A stretch of 64,000 nt of DNA, from NCBI RefSeq assembly GCF_004217145.1, contig NZ_SHKR01000015.1, forward strand, positions 620,001-684,000. Direction: 5' to 3'. This stretch comes from Kribbella rubisoli (GTDB lineage Bacteria > Actinomycetota > Actinomycetes > Propionibacteriales > Kribbellaceae). Below the pieces are notes generated by a model. That model was not told the origin of the DNA. It saw nothing but the letters and a program-made list of their open reading frames with translations, and did not search any database. The position numbers and the translations under genes are program-made. Of this stretch, positions 44,322 through 52,518 are shown piece by piece. The first letter of the stretch is position 1. Each line of letters begins with the position of its first letter.

Positions 44322-45851
44322 CTACTCGTCGGTGCCGGACTGCGTCCAGAGCGACGCCAGCGCGTAACACAGTACGTGCAGGGCCAGCCGCTGCTCGGGT
44401 TCGTCGTACGCGAGCCCGAGCTGCCGGGCCCGGGTCAGTCTTGCCAGCACAGTGTTCCGGTGTACGCCGAGGCGCTGGGAAGCCTGGCTCAGCGAGCCAC
44501 CGCAGTCCAGCACGGCCAGCACGGTCTGCACGAGCGCCATCCGGTCGCGGGCGTCCATCAGCTCGGCGAGGCACAGGTCGGCGACCTGTGCGATCTCGGT
44601 GGTCGGCAACCAGGCCAGTGCAGCGGACGCGCCGACCTGGTCGAACCACTGCACGCCGGCCGGGCCCTGCTTGCGCGCAACATATGCCGCCAGACGCGCC
44701 TCGGCGACCGAACGCATCAGCCCGGCGACGCCAGGATGGGCCTGACCGACGCCGATCACCAGTCGATGCGCTGCGGCCGAGTCACGGAACGCCGTCACCG
44801 CCCTGCGTAGCGGTCCGACGTCGTCGGCATCCTCACTGCTGTGCCACGAGATCCAACTGTCGCCGTCGACAACCAAGGGCCAGTGCGTACGTCCACGCTG
44901 CCATGCCGCGCGGACCAAGTGGGTGACCTCCTCGGACGGCGCTCCGGACGGTCGCAGCGGCGTCAGCCACACCGCTCGGTTGACGCCGTCGATCTGCCAG
45001 CCCAGCTCGCTGCTCCAGGGTGGTGTCTCGATCTCGACCGGGCCTGCAGGGGCATCGGGTGGTGGTTCGGCGGCCAGCCGTCGCAGCAGTCCGAACGCCG
45101 CCTGCTCATGGGCGGAGTGAACGGTCGAGTCCAGCCTGGTCTGAGCCCACGCTGCCTGCAGAGAAGGACGTGCCAGCCTGAGCAGCGATTCGACCTGCTC
45201 GACGGCCATCGGGCCGTTCACTGGAACAGCCGCAACCAGCCGGGCCCACGGCTGCTCGTCCGGTCCTTGTACTTCGACCTCGACCCGCCGGGCATTCGTC
45301 TTGTCCTGCAATGCGGCGACCCGGCCGGCCACGGCGGTCTCGCCGATCACCAGGGCGACTGGTGCGTTCTGCAGCTCGCTGTTGAGGACACCGAGAACGC
45401 CGCGGACGTGAGTCTGCTCGGCGAGTCGTTCCGCACACAAGGCCTGCCCCAGCGCGCGGGCGGCCGCCGGCGCGCTGACCTGACCGGCCAGCTGTAGTGC
45501 GACATCGACCGGATCGGAGTCGATGGCCAGCAGCGTCATGTTCAGTCGCTCGGCCAGGGCGGCGCCGGCCGACCCGGCGACGGCGCCAGACACCACTACC
45601 GCCGAGACATTGCGCTCCCAGGCCAGATGCAGCGCGGCTGCCAACGACCAGCCACCGGCGGCGGCCGTGTCGTGCAGTACGACGAGAACGTGCGGAGCGC
45701 ACCGCCGCAGCCGTTCGAACGTCTGCGCCAGCACGACCTGCTCGACCTGTCGCAACGGGTCGGCGAAGTGCAACCGGCTCGCTCTCGCCAGCGGCTGGAT
45801 GCGGACGAGGCCGCCCAGAGTGATCGGTAACGTCGAGGGGCGTTGGCTCAC
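44322..45851 (-). CDS. PucR-family transcriptional regulator
   Basis: A 509-residue regulator. The N-terminal half is a PucR-type sensor (LVRIQPLARASRLHFADPLR, the signal-domain start, with VLVVLHDTAAAGGWSLAAAL). The middle holds a GGDEF-like fold relic typical of the CdaR/PucR family (RLVIGVGQAHPGVAGLMRSV). The C-terminal helix-turn-helix is LSQASQRLGVHRNTVLARLT. Family members control purine, hydantoin, gamma-aminobutyrate or aldarate catabolism. I chose the GTG at 45851, which overlaps the stop of the DUF917 gene (GTGA); the frame extends to 46034 but that is antisense. Last gene of the seven-gene minus-strand operon, so it probably regulates its own operon and the flanking hyuAB pairs. 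Confidence 0.85.
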   Translation of the reverse strand: MSQRPSTLPITLGGLVRIQPLARASRLHFADPLRQVEQVVLAQTFERLRRCAPHVLVVLHDTAAAGGWSLAAALHLAWERNVSAVVVSGAVAGSAGAALAERLNMTLLAIDSDPVDVALQLAGQVSAPAAARALGQALCAERLAEQTHVRGVLGVLNSELQNAPVALVIGETAVAGRVAALQDKTNARRVEVEVQGPDEQPWARLVAAVPVNGPMAVEQVESLLRLARPSLQAAWAQTRLDSTVHSAHEQAAFGLLRRLAAEPPPDAPAGPVEIETPPWSSELGWQIDGVNRAVWLTPLRPSGAPSEEVTHLVRAAWQRGRTHWPLVVDGDSWISWHSSEDADDVGPLRRAVTAFRDSAAAHRLVIGVGQAHPGVAGLMRSVAEARLAAYVARKQGPAGVQWFDQVGASAALAWLPTTEIAQVADLCLAELMDARDRMALVQTVLAVLDCGGSLSQASQRLGVHRNTVLARLTRARQLGLAYDEPEQRLALHVLCYALASLWTQSGTDE

Positions 45852-46951
45852 GGTTCTCCTCGCAGTCGCCGGGGATGGTCGAGCGGGATGCCATGGAAGC
45901 TCAGGCCGACCATCGCCATGCCTTCGTCGGAGTACCAGACCGCGTCGCCCGGGGTCACCAGTACGTCGACCAGGTCGCCGCGTTCGAGGTTGTCGAGGGT
46001 CGCCAGCGTGCCACGGGTGGCATCGACCAGACACAGCAGGTCGGGAGCACCCGCGATCAGCTCGCCGTTGGCGAAGACGGCAACGATCTCGCTGCGGAGC
46101 TCGATACGCAGCTGTCGCCGCTGACCGTCGGTCTCGTCGATCACGACGCTGGACGGGTGTGCCGGGATGCTGCCGTCGCTGGGCCGGCTCAGCTGCTCGA
46201 GCTCGGAGATTCGTCCCCGGCCCAGCCTTCGGCAGCCGGTGATCGCGGCGAGCCGGCTGATCAGCAGATCCGGGTCGGTTTGTTGCAGCAGGACCCGGCC
46301 GACATTGGCGATCCGGGAGATCGTCCCGGGCAGGGCGCCGCGACGCAGCGCGCCGGCCGTGGTCGGGTACGAGGCCAGGGCTGCCCAGCCACCCAGGGTG
46401 TCGAGACTGGCCCGGAGCAGTCGGTCCGCACGAGCTCCTGTCCGCGCGTCCACCAGCACGCTGTCGCCTGTCGGTCCGAAGGCGACGAGCGGCGTCGGCG
46501 AGATTCCGGCCAGGTACATCGCGGTGTGATGGATGAGCGCGAACGCACGCCCCATGCCGTCGGCGTCCAGCAGTGGTACGCCGAGCTGGGCCGCGGCAGC
46601 CACCGGGACCAGAGCGCTGACCGTGGCTGCGGCGAGCGGATAGACGGCGCCGAAGCGGACGCCTTGCAACTGCTCGATCTGGCGGATCGCGGCCACGAAC
46701 TCGTCACCGGCCGGAGGCAGGTCGGCCAGCGCCGACCCGGACCCGAGAACACACAACGACACGCACGGCGTCTCCGGGGCCATCGTCTCCACACGATGCA
46801 GCGCCACCGGTCCTTCGCGTTCGAGCAGCCCGGTCAACCACGACGTCAACGAGGACCGGCCGGCATCCCCGACAGCCGGCGCGTAGAACTTGGCGCCCTC
46901 GTACAACGCCGGCACGTCCGCCGCGCTGATCCAGGTGGCTGCACCACTCAT
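45848..46951 (-). CDS. DUF917 (S-methyl-thiohydantoin desulfurase-like) family protein
   Basis: A 367-residue protein of the DUF917 family, now also named after S-methyl-thiohydantoin desulfurase. Recognisable features are FYAPAVGDAGRSS near the N terminus, VSLCVLGSGSALADLPPAGD, GVPLLDADGMGRAFALIHHT (the D-x-D-G-x-G-R-A-F-A/P motif) and TGCRRLGRGRISELEQL. Family genes usually sit beside hydantoinase-type and PucR genes, as here. The reaction in this organism is not shown by the sequence; by family it would modify or open a (thio)hydantoin or related ring. It overlaps the HyuA-like gene upstream and the PucR gene downstream by four bases each. Confidence 0.8.
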   Translation of the reverse strand: MSGAATWISAADVPALYEGAKFYAPAVGDAGRSSLTSWLTGLLEREGPVALHRVETMAPETPCVSLCVLGSGSALADLPPAGDEFVAAIRQIEQLQGVRFGAVYPLAAATVSALVPVAAAAQLGVPLLDADGMGRAFALIHHTAMYLAGISPTPLVAFGPTGDSVLVDARTGARADRLLRASLDTLGGWAALASYPTTAGALRRGALPGTISRIANVGRVLLQQTDPDLLISRLAAITGCRRLGRGRISELEQLSRPSDGSIPAHPSSVVIDETDGQRRQLRIELRSEIVAVFANGELIAGAPDLLCLVDATRGTLATLDNLERGDLVDVLVTPGDAVWYSDEGMAMVGLSFHGIPLDHPRRLRGEP

Positions 46952-48255
46952 GGCGTTTCCAGCAGGGGCTGCGTCAGGCCGATGTCCGGCGTACCGGCAA
47001 CACGAACGCGGATGCGGACTGTTCCGGCTGGGCTGTACGGCACGGCGACAGTCGAGACCTCGGCGAAGAACGCCGTACCGGGCGCGGCGCCGTTGGCCGT
47101 GACGAAGGCGGTCGCGCGCTCCTCCGCGTCGCGGCGTACCGACCTGAGCTCGTCGGCGGACTCGATGAAGGCCACCTCGTCCAGCCAGGAAGTCGGGGAA
47201 CTGACGGCCGCGCCGACGCAGGCCAGCAGCTCCGGCGCATGACGGGCCCGGACAACAGGCACGTCGGGCATCCGGCCGGGGACTCCGCTCGGGGTGACGT
47301 CCCGTTCCGGCGTCAGCACCGCGGTCGGTACGACGAGTTCGGTGCCGATGCCCGCGGACTCGGCCAGGCTCACCTGGGCCAGGCCGTGCCGGACCTCGCC
47401 GGCCACCTGTGCTCCGTCACGGGACAGCAGGACCCGGCAATCGGCCAGCCCTTCGAGATAGGCCGCACCGCAGACCTCCAGCGCGTCGGTCGCGCCGAAG
47501 GCAACCACTGGCATGGTCCGGATCCGCGACGCGGTGGTGTAGCCGCCGTCGCCGCGGGCCACTCGCAGCTGGAACTCACCGGGTAGCCGACTCAGCACCC
47601 GCTCGCACCGGTCGACCAGCTGCTCGGCGACGCCGGAGAGTGCGCAGTCGAGCACAACGGTTGCTTCCCGCGCGACGAGCCCGTGGCCGCCGTACTCGCT
47701 CGCGGCCGAGATCCGGGCCCCCGGCATCGCGGTCTGGATCGCGTCGGCGACTCCGCGCTCGTGGCCAGGCCGCGCTTGGGAGCCGGCGGCAACGATCGCC
47801 ACATGCCGGATCGAGCCGGCGTCGAGCTCGGCGCAGACCTCGTCGAGTCGTCCGTGGTCCAGCGGACAGAGTTCGTTGCCGAGCAGGTCGTGGCCGCCGG
47901 CAACTGTGAACCGTCGCGCGACCCGGCGCTCGACCAGCGCGGCCGGAGACCGTGCCAGCGCGGGGTCCGTGGCGGGCCGCGGTACGACGCGGATCACCGC
48001 AACCCGGGGCAATGCGCTGTCTGCACGGGTGATGGCGTCGAGCAACATCGGAGCGAGGTCGACGGTCACCGCGAACGGCCCGTCCGGGAACTCACCGATG
48101 GCTGTCCGGACGGCGGAAGCGATCGTCCCGTCGAGGTCGGCCCGAGCCGGCTCGACCGGGAGAACGGCCGCGCCATGCACCACGACCGCGTACGAGCGCT
48201 CCGGGTGCAGGCTCACGCCGACGTGTGCGAACTCGCCAGTGCGAGACACGAGCAC
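46948..48255 (-). CDS. Divergent HyuA-related protein of the DUF917 operon
   Basis: A roughly 435-residue protein (about two thirds the length of HyuA). It shares the general pattern of hydantoinase/oxoprolinase N domains (GSIRHVAIVAAGSQARPGHE, ISAASEYGGHGLVAREATVV, and SRIRTMPVVAFGATDA) but lacks a GGTFTD phosphate loop at its start. The C-terminal part has none of the HyuA landmarks. Short HyuA-like proteins of this type are known companions of DUF917 genes. The start is unsure: GTG 48255 and GTG 48249 have no Shine-Dalgarno. It follows the permease gene by 23 bases and overlaps the DUF917 gene. Function not assignable; perhaps a non-ATPase regulatory or carrier partner. Confidence 0.5.
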   Translation of the reverse strand: MLVSRTGEFAHVGVSLHPERSYAVVVHGAAVLPVEPARADLDGTIASAVRTAIGEFPDGPFAVTVDLAPMLLDAITRADSALPRVAVIRVVPRPATDPALARSPAALVERRVARRFTVAGGHDLLGNELCPLDHGRLDEVCAELDAGSIRHVAIVAAGSQARPGHERGVADAIQTAMPGARISAASEYGGHGLVAREATVVLDCALSGVAEQLVDRCERVLSRLPGEFQLRVARGDGGYTTASRIRTMPVVAFGATDALEVCGAAYLEGLADCRVLLSRDGAQVAGEVRHGLAQVSLAESAGIGTELVVPTAVLTPERDVTPSGVPGRMPDVPVVRARHAPELLACVGAAVSSPTSWLDEVAFIESADELRSVRRDAEERATAFVTANGAAPGTAFFAEVSTVAVPYSPAGTVRIRVRVAGTPDIGLTQPLLETP

Positions 48256-48278
48256 AGAGTACAGCCGCTGGTCGGGCG

Positions 48279-49289
48279 CTACCGGGACCGTCTGCGGAGC
48301 CAGCGATCCGTCGTGACGGCGAACAGGATCAGGCAGCCCTGCAGCACCTGCTGGTAGATGGTGTCCCAGCCGAGCAGGTTGAACCCGTTGCCGATCAGGG
48401 TCAGCAGGAACGCTCCGACCACGCCGCGCCAGATCGCGCCCTCGCCGCCGAGGATGCTGGTGCCGCCGATCACCGCCGCCGCGATCGCGGTCAGCTCCGC
48501 GCCGGTGGCCATCGTCGACTGGGCCGAGCCCGCGCGGGACGCGAGGATCAGCCCTGCCAGCGCCGAGCAGACGCCACTGATGACGTACGCCGCGACATGG
48601 ATCGACCCGACCCGGATGCCGGACAGCTGGGCGGCCTCCAGGTTGCCGCCGACGGCGTACACCCGGCGACCGAACGTGGTCGTCGAGATCAGCAGACCGA
48701 TCGCCACCACGACGATCACGAACATGACGGTGGCCGACGTCAGCCCGAACAGCGACGGCCAGGTCAGGGCGCCGAAGTTCTCGGTCTGGGAGCCGAGTGG
48801 ATAGACGATCGCACCCGCGGTCACCACGACGGCCACGCCGCGGTAGATGATGCTGGTCGCCAGCGTCGCGATGAACGAGTTGATCCCGCTGCGGACGACG
48901 ATCATCCCGGTCACGAATCCGAGCAACGCGCCGGCCACCACGGCCGCGCCGAAGCCGACGGGAACGTTGGTCACCCGCATGATCTCGACACCGACGATCG
49001 CCGACACCGCGAGCGTGGCGCTCGCGGTCAGGTCGAACACCCCGCTCAGGATGCACACCGTCGCGCCGGCAGCCAGCAGCCCGACCACCGTGCACTGGTC
49101 GAGCAGGTTGATCATGTTCGATCTGGTGAGGAAGGTGTCGGTGCTGAGCGACAACGCGATCACGATCGCGATCAGTGCGACCAGGATGCCGTAATCGCGG
49201 AACCGGACCGCCCGCCGCGACCCGGTGGACCCTGTGGCAGGGGGCAACTGGGCGGGCGGTTCGGCGGGGGTGGCTGCGTCGACGGTCAC
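48279..49289 (-). CDS. RbsC-type ABC transporter permease
   Basis: A 336-residue permease of the CUT2 (ribose-type) family. After a 35-residue polar tail, eight or more hydrophobic segments follow, including LLAAGATVCILSGVFDLTAS and MIVVRSGINSFIATLATSII. The characteristic late motifs are RVYAVGGNLEAAQLSGIRV, which contacts the ATPase, and GGTSILGGEGAIWRGVVGAF. The GTG at 49289 overlaps the stop of the ATPase gene (GTGA). CUT2 systems import pentoses, purine nucleosides, urea-like solutes and autoinducers; the neighbours here favour a cyclic amide or nucleoside-derived compound (inference). Confidence 0.9.
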   Translation of the reverse strand: MTVDAATPAEPPAQLPPATGSTGSRRAVRFRDYGILVALIAIVIALSLSTDTFLTRSNMINLLDQCTVVGLLAAGATVCILSGVFDLTASATLAVSAIVGVEIMRVTNVPVGFGAAVVAGALLGFVTGMIVVRSGINSFIATLATSIIYRGVAVVVTAGAIVYPLGSQTENFGALTWPSLFGLTSATVMFVIVVVAIGLLISTTTFGRRVYAVGGNLEAAQLSGIRVGSIHVAAYVISGVCSALAGLILASRAGSAQSTMATGAELTAIAAAVIGGTSILGGEGAIWRGVVGAFLLTLIGNGFNLLGWDTIYQQVLQGCLILFAVTTDRWLRRRSR

Positions 49290-50791
49290 GTCGGCTCTCC
49301 TTCGTCTCCGAATGCGGCGGCGATGACGACCTCCTTGGCCGTCCCGCGCGGGAACTCGCCGACCGGGCGCCCGTGCCGGAGGACGAGGACCCGGTGGGAG
49401 AGGGCGAGCAGCTCCTCGATCTCCGACGAGACGCACACGACGGCCATGCCGTCCCGGGCCAGTTCGGTGATCAGGTGATGGATATGGCTCTTCGCGGCGA
49501 TGTCCACCCCGCGGGTGGGCTCGTCGACGAGCAGGATGCGGGGCGAGCACAGCAGCCACTTGGCGAACAGCGCCTTCTGCTGATTGCCACCTGACAGCGT
49601 TTCGACCGGCGCGTCCTTGGCCGCCGCGCGGATGTCGACCAGGCGCGACACGGTGTCGACCGCGGTTCGCTCGGCGGAGCGTCGTACGACGGGACCGACG
49701 CGGCGACGGGGCAACGATGACAGCGCGACGTTCTCGCTGACAGAGCGTGCCATCACCAGGCCCTGTTCCTTGCGTGACTCCGGCACGAACGCGATGCCTG
49801 CGGCCATCGCCCGCCGCGGTGACAGCCGGGTGAGTGTGGCGCCGTCGACGTCGACAGTGCCCTCGGTGGCGTGGTCCGCGCCGAAGAGCAACCGCAGCGT
49901 CTCGGAGCGTCCACTGCCGACCAGACCGGCGAGGCCGAGGATCTCTCCGGCTCGTACCTCGAGATCGACGCCCTGCACCGGACCGCGCCGCAGACCGCGG
50001 GCTGAGAGCACCGTTGGAGCGTCGTCCGGGATCGGGTCCGGCGTGCTGTACAGCATGTCGATCTCGCGACCGACCATTTGCCGGACCAGGGTTCGCGGCG
50101 TCTGGGTGGCGGCGTCGTCGGTCGTGACCAGCGCCCCGTCGCGCAGCACGGTGATCCGGTCGGCGACCGCGAGGACCTCGTCGAGGAAGTGTGAGACGAG
50201 CAGGATCGTCGTACCGCTGTCGGCGAGGCGGCGGATGAGCGCGATCAGGTTGTCCTTCTCGTGCTCGCTGAGTACGGCGGTCGGCTCGTCCATCGCGAGC
50301 ACGCGCGCGCCGCGGGCCAGGGACCGCAGGATCTCGACCTGCTGCTGTACGCCGGTCGGCAGCAGGTCGACCCGTGCGCGTGGGTCCACCTCGAAGCCGG
50401 TCAGCTCGATCAGTTCGTCGAACCGCTTCCGGTCGTGCCCGGCGCGGCGGACGCCGGCGGTCTGCGCCCAGCGACCCAGGAAGACGTTCTCGAGCACGGT
50501 CAGCGCCGGAACGAGCGCGCCCTCCTGGGAGATCAGGCTGACGCCCTGGGCGATCGCGTCCCGTGGCCGCGCGAACGTCACCTGCTCGCCGTCGAAGCTG
50601 AGCGTGCCGTGGTCGGCCCGGACCACTCCACCGAGGATCTTGAGCAGCGTGCTCTTCCCGGCGCCGTTCTCGCCGACCAGGCCGTGCACCTCGCCCGGCG
50701 CGATGTCGAGGTCGACATCGCGCAGGACGGTGACACCGCTGTAGCTCTTCCCGACGCCACGAACCGAGATGCTGGGCGCTGTTGTGCTCAT
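49286..50791 (-). CDS. RbsA-type ABC transporter ATPase (two nucleotide-binding domains)
   Basis: A 501-residue protein with two ATPase halves. The first has Walker A GLVGENGAGKST (about 38-48), a degenerate signature TGVQQQVEI and Walker B LAMDEPTAV. The second has a relaxed Walker A GLVGSGRSE, the full signature LSGGNQQKA and Walker B LLVDEPTRGVD. This asymmetry, with one degenerate site, is normal for RbsA/MglA/XylG ATPases. It lies four bases after the binding-protein gene and overlaps the permease gene, so the importer has all its parts, unlike the LplB-type system of the first island. Confidence 0.9.
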   Translation of the reverse strand: MSTTAPSISVRGVGKSYSGVTVLRDVDLDIAPGEVHGLVGENGAGKSTLLKILGGVVRADHGTLSFDGEQVTFARPRDAIAQGVSLISQEGALVPALTVLENVFLGRWAQTAGVRRAGHDRKRFDELIELTGFEVDPRARVDLLPTGVQQQVEILRSLARGARVLAMDEPTAVLSEHEKDNLIALIRRLADSGTTILLVSHFLDEVLAVADRITVLRDGALVTTDDAATQTPRTLVRQMVGREIDMLYSTPDPIPDDAPTVLSARGLRRGPVQGVDLEVRAGEILGLAGLVGSGRSETLRLLFGADHATEGTVDVDGATLTRLSPRRAMAAGIAFVPESRKEQGLVMARSVSENVALSSLPRRRVGPVVRRSAERTAVDTVSRLVDIRAAAKDAPVETLSGGNQQKALFAKWLLCSPRILLVDEPTRGVDIAAKSHIHHLITELARDGMAVVCVSSEIEELLALSHRVLVLRHGRPVGEFPRGTAKEVVIAAAFGDEGEPT

Positions 50792-50794
50792 GAC

Positions 50795-51814
50795 TCAATC
50801 CGAGTAGTCGGCGGTGAGGCCTTTCAGCGTTTCCTTCGTGCCGAGGCACTCGAAGGTCGTCAGCGTGGTGCAGGCGACGGTCGAGGCGGGCACGTCCTTG
50901 CCTCTTGCCTTGGCGAGTCCCAGTTCCGCGGCCTTGGTCCCTTCGGACTTCTCCGGTACGTCGTACACGCCGTACCAGGTGCCGTCGTTGACGAACCCGA
51001 AGGCCTGCGTTGAGCCGCCGTTGCCGACGAACCCGATTTTCTTGCCCTTGGCAAGCGGTGTGGCGCCTTCGAGTGCCTGCGACGAGCCGATCACGACGTT
51101 GACGTCCGGGTGGGACTGCAACAGGTTCTGCATGGCGGCCCGGCCGGTGTCCGGGGTGTATCCGCCGACGAAGTTGGAGACGACGGTTGCACCGCCGGAC
51201 TTGAGAGCGTTGACGGCCGCGTCGGTCCGCGCGGTGTCGAGTGGGTAGTTCGCAAAGCCCTGCAGATAGGCGACTTTGCAGGCGCCGCTCGCCACCGTCT
51301 TGCAGGCTTCCAGGCCGAGCTTGGCCAGGCCCACACCGTTGACCGTTGGTGGGTCGATGATGTTGATCGTGCCGGGGACCTGGGGTTCGGCGGTGTCGAA
51401 CTTGCCGCCGACCGGGGTGAACTCGACCACGACGACAATGCCGGCGGCGATTGCCTGCTTGATCGGGTTGACCATCGCGACCCCGTCGTTGGCCTGCACG
51501 ATCACGACGTCGTACCGCTTGGAGGTGACCGCGTCCTGCAGTTGGTTGACCTGGGTCGGGCCGTCGAAGTTGGAGTCCAGGAAGGTGGCCGTTGCGTTGT
51601 TCTTCTCGGCGTACGACTGGACGCCCGCCCAGGCCGCCTGGGCGAACGAGTTGGCTTTGGCGAAGCCGAAGAATCCGATCTTCAGCTGTTTGTCCGCGGC
51701 GACCGAGGTCGGGGTTCCGCCGGCGGTGCTGGTCGCGGGTTTGCTGCAGGCCGCGATGCTCATCGCGAGTGCGACGGTCACACCGACCGCCGCGAGTCGG
51801 GCAGCTCGTATCAC
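50795..51814 (-). CDS. Sugar-binding-type (RbsB/periplasmic binding family 4) lipoprotein
   Basis: A 339-residue lipoprotein. The signal peptide ends in SIAAC with Cys23 as lipidated residue. The mature protein has the two-lobed family-4 fold: LKIGFFGFAKANSFAQAAWA, DVVIVQANDGVAMVNPIKQA and VNVVIGSSQALEGATPLAKG. It binds the ligand for the CUT2 importer encoded downstream. Two cysteines in the N-terminal lobe region (EACKTVASGACKV) and CTTLTTFEC near the C terminus may form disulfides. It overlaps the ABM-domain gene by four bases, so translation is coupled. Confidence 0.88.
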   Translation of the reverse strand: MIRAARLAAVGVTVALAMSIAACSKPATSTAGGTPTSVAADKQLKIGFFGFAKANSFAQAAWAGVQSYAEKNNATATFLDSNFDGPTQVNQLQDAVTSKRYDVVIVQANDGVAMVNPIKQAIAAGIVVVVEFTPVGGKFDTAEPQVPGTINIIDPPTVNGVGLAKLGLEACKTVASGACKVAYLQGFANYPLDTARTDAAVNALKSGGATVVSNFVGGYTPDTGRAAMQNLLQSHPDVNVVIGSSQALEGATPLAKGKKIGFVGNGGSTQAFGFVNDGTWYGVYDVPEKSEGTKAAELGLAKARGKDVPASTVACTTLTTFECLGTKETLKGLTADYSD

Positions 51815-52173
51815 GGGTGCTCCTCGGGCGTGATGGGGGCGGAACTCACAGGGGATTCAGCGGGGGATTGGTCTGGTACGAGCTCGAAGAGTGCGCCAAC
51901 GATCGGCTCGCCCGATGTGGTGTCGAGTACGGCGGCGAGTTGCCGGGACAGGGCAACGCGCCAGGGATCCTCGACCCAGTGCTGGTAGTCCGCGGCCGTG
52001 TCCCAGTCAGCGATGACCAGGTGGGTGGCCGGGCCGCCGTCGACGGATCGCAGCAGCAACGCGTCCCGGCATCCAGGGAACCGCCGGGCGCGTGCCAGAA
52101 TCCCGTGCTCGGTGTAGAGATCTTCGAGCGCGCCGGTGTCGGCGGCACGGAGAGTGAGCACACTGCGGATCAT
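51811..52173 (-). CDS. Antibiotic biosynthesis monooxygenase (ABM)-like small protein
   Basis: A 120-residue protein from the ATG at 52173; the frame extends to 52278 but that part is in the promoter region. It reads MIRSVLTLRAADTGALEDLY, then RRFPGCRDALLLRS, HLVIADWDTAADYQHWV and an Ala-Ser-Pro tail. This is the ferredoxin-like ABM fold (beta-alpha-beta with a central W-D-T), found in small monooxygenases, heme-degrading enzymes and YdhR-type proteins. It is the first gene of the importer/DUF917 operon. In this setting it may oxidise, isomerise or sense the ring compound; the family is broad and the fold alone does not decide. Confidence 0.75.
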   Translation of the reverse strand: MIRSVLTLRAADTGALEDLYTEHGILARARRFPGCRDALLLRSVDGGPATHLVIADWDTAADYQHWVEDPWRVALSRQLAAVLDTTSGEPIVGALFELVPDQSPAESPVSSAPITPEEHP

Positions 52174-52518
52174 CTGGGCCTCCGGTGGGTCCGGGGTGGT
52201 CGAGTGGGCAAATGCTGTCGTCGGCCGCCGGTACGCCGATGTGCGCCGAGCACATCGGCCCGCGTGACCGCTGTGCACGCGGGCGTTTGCCGCCGGATCC
52301 GGGCAAGGGGACCGGTTGACACTGCGAATTCGGCTATGTCACGTTCGTGTCCTCCGCCGTGCCAACCGGCGAGGATCACCCGGCTGACCGTCGCCCGGAA
52401 GGGACACCGGGCGCTGTGCGTCAGCCGCCTCAACCGCCGTACCCGGATCTCCGCTGTGCCTGCGGCGATCCCGATGCGACGTGCCCGCGCCCCGCGGATG
52501 AGTCGAAAGGCCAAACCC
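52174..52518. promoter_or_regulatory. Divergent promoter region between importer operon and second hyuAB operon
   Basis: 345 bases without a gene. It contains two adjoining inverted repeats at 52235-52283 (described separately). AAAGG at 52506-52510 is the ribosome site for the hyuA start at 52519. CTTTTCGGCC-like or typical -35/-10 pairs could not be assigned with confidence. Confidence 0.5.
52235..52283. promoter_or_regulatory. Two adjoining palindromes, candidate PucR operators
   Basis: GCCGATGTGC-gccga-GCACATCGGC (52235-52259) is a perfect 10-base inverted repeat with a 5-base spacer. CCCGCGTG-(9 bases)-CACGCGGG (52259-52283) is a perfect 8-base inverted repeat starting at the last base of the first. 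Together they give a 49-base array in the middle of the divergent promoter region, well placed to control both operons. Confidence 0.6.

Noticed and set aside
46948..49095. HyuA-like gene extended upstream to a 715-residue protein
   Set aside because: The added part is a low-complexity Arg/Asp/Gly-rich reading of the permease gene in another frame.
48279..50849. An 856-codon frame spanning the permease and ATPase genes as one fusion
   Set aside because: Its first two thirds are the wrong frame of the ATPase gene; the real permease starts at the GTG at 49289, overlapping the ATPase stop.
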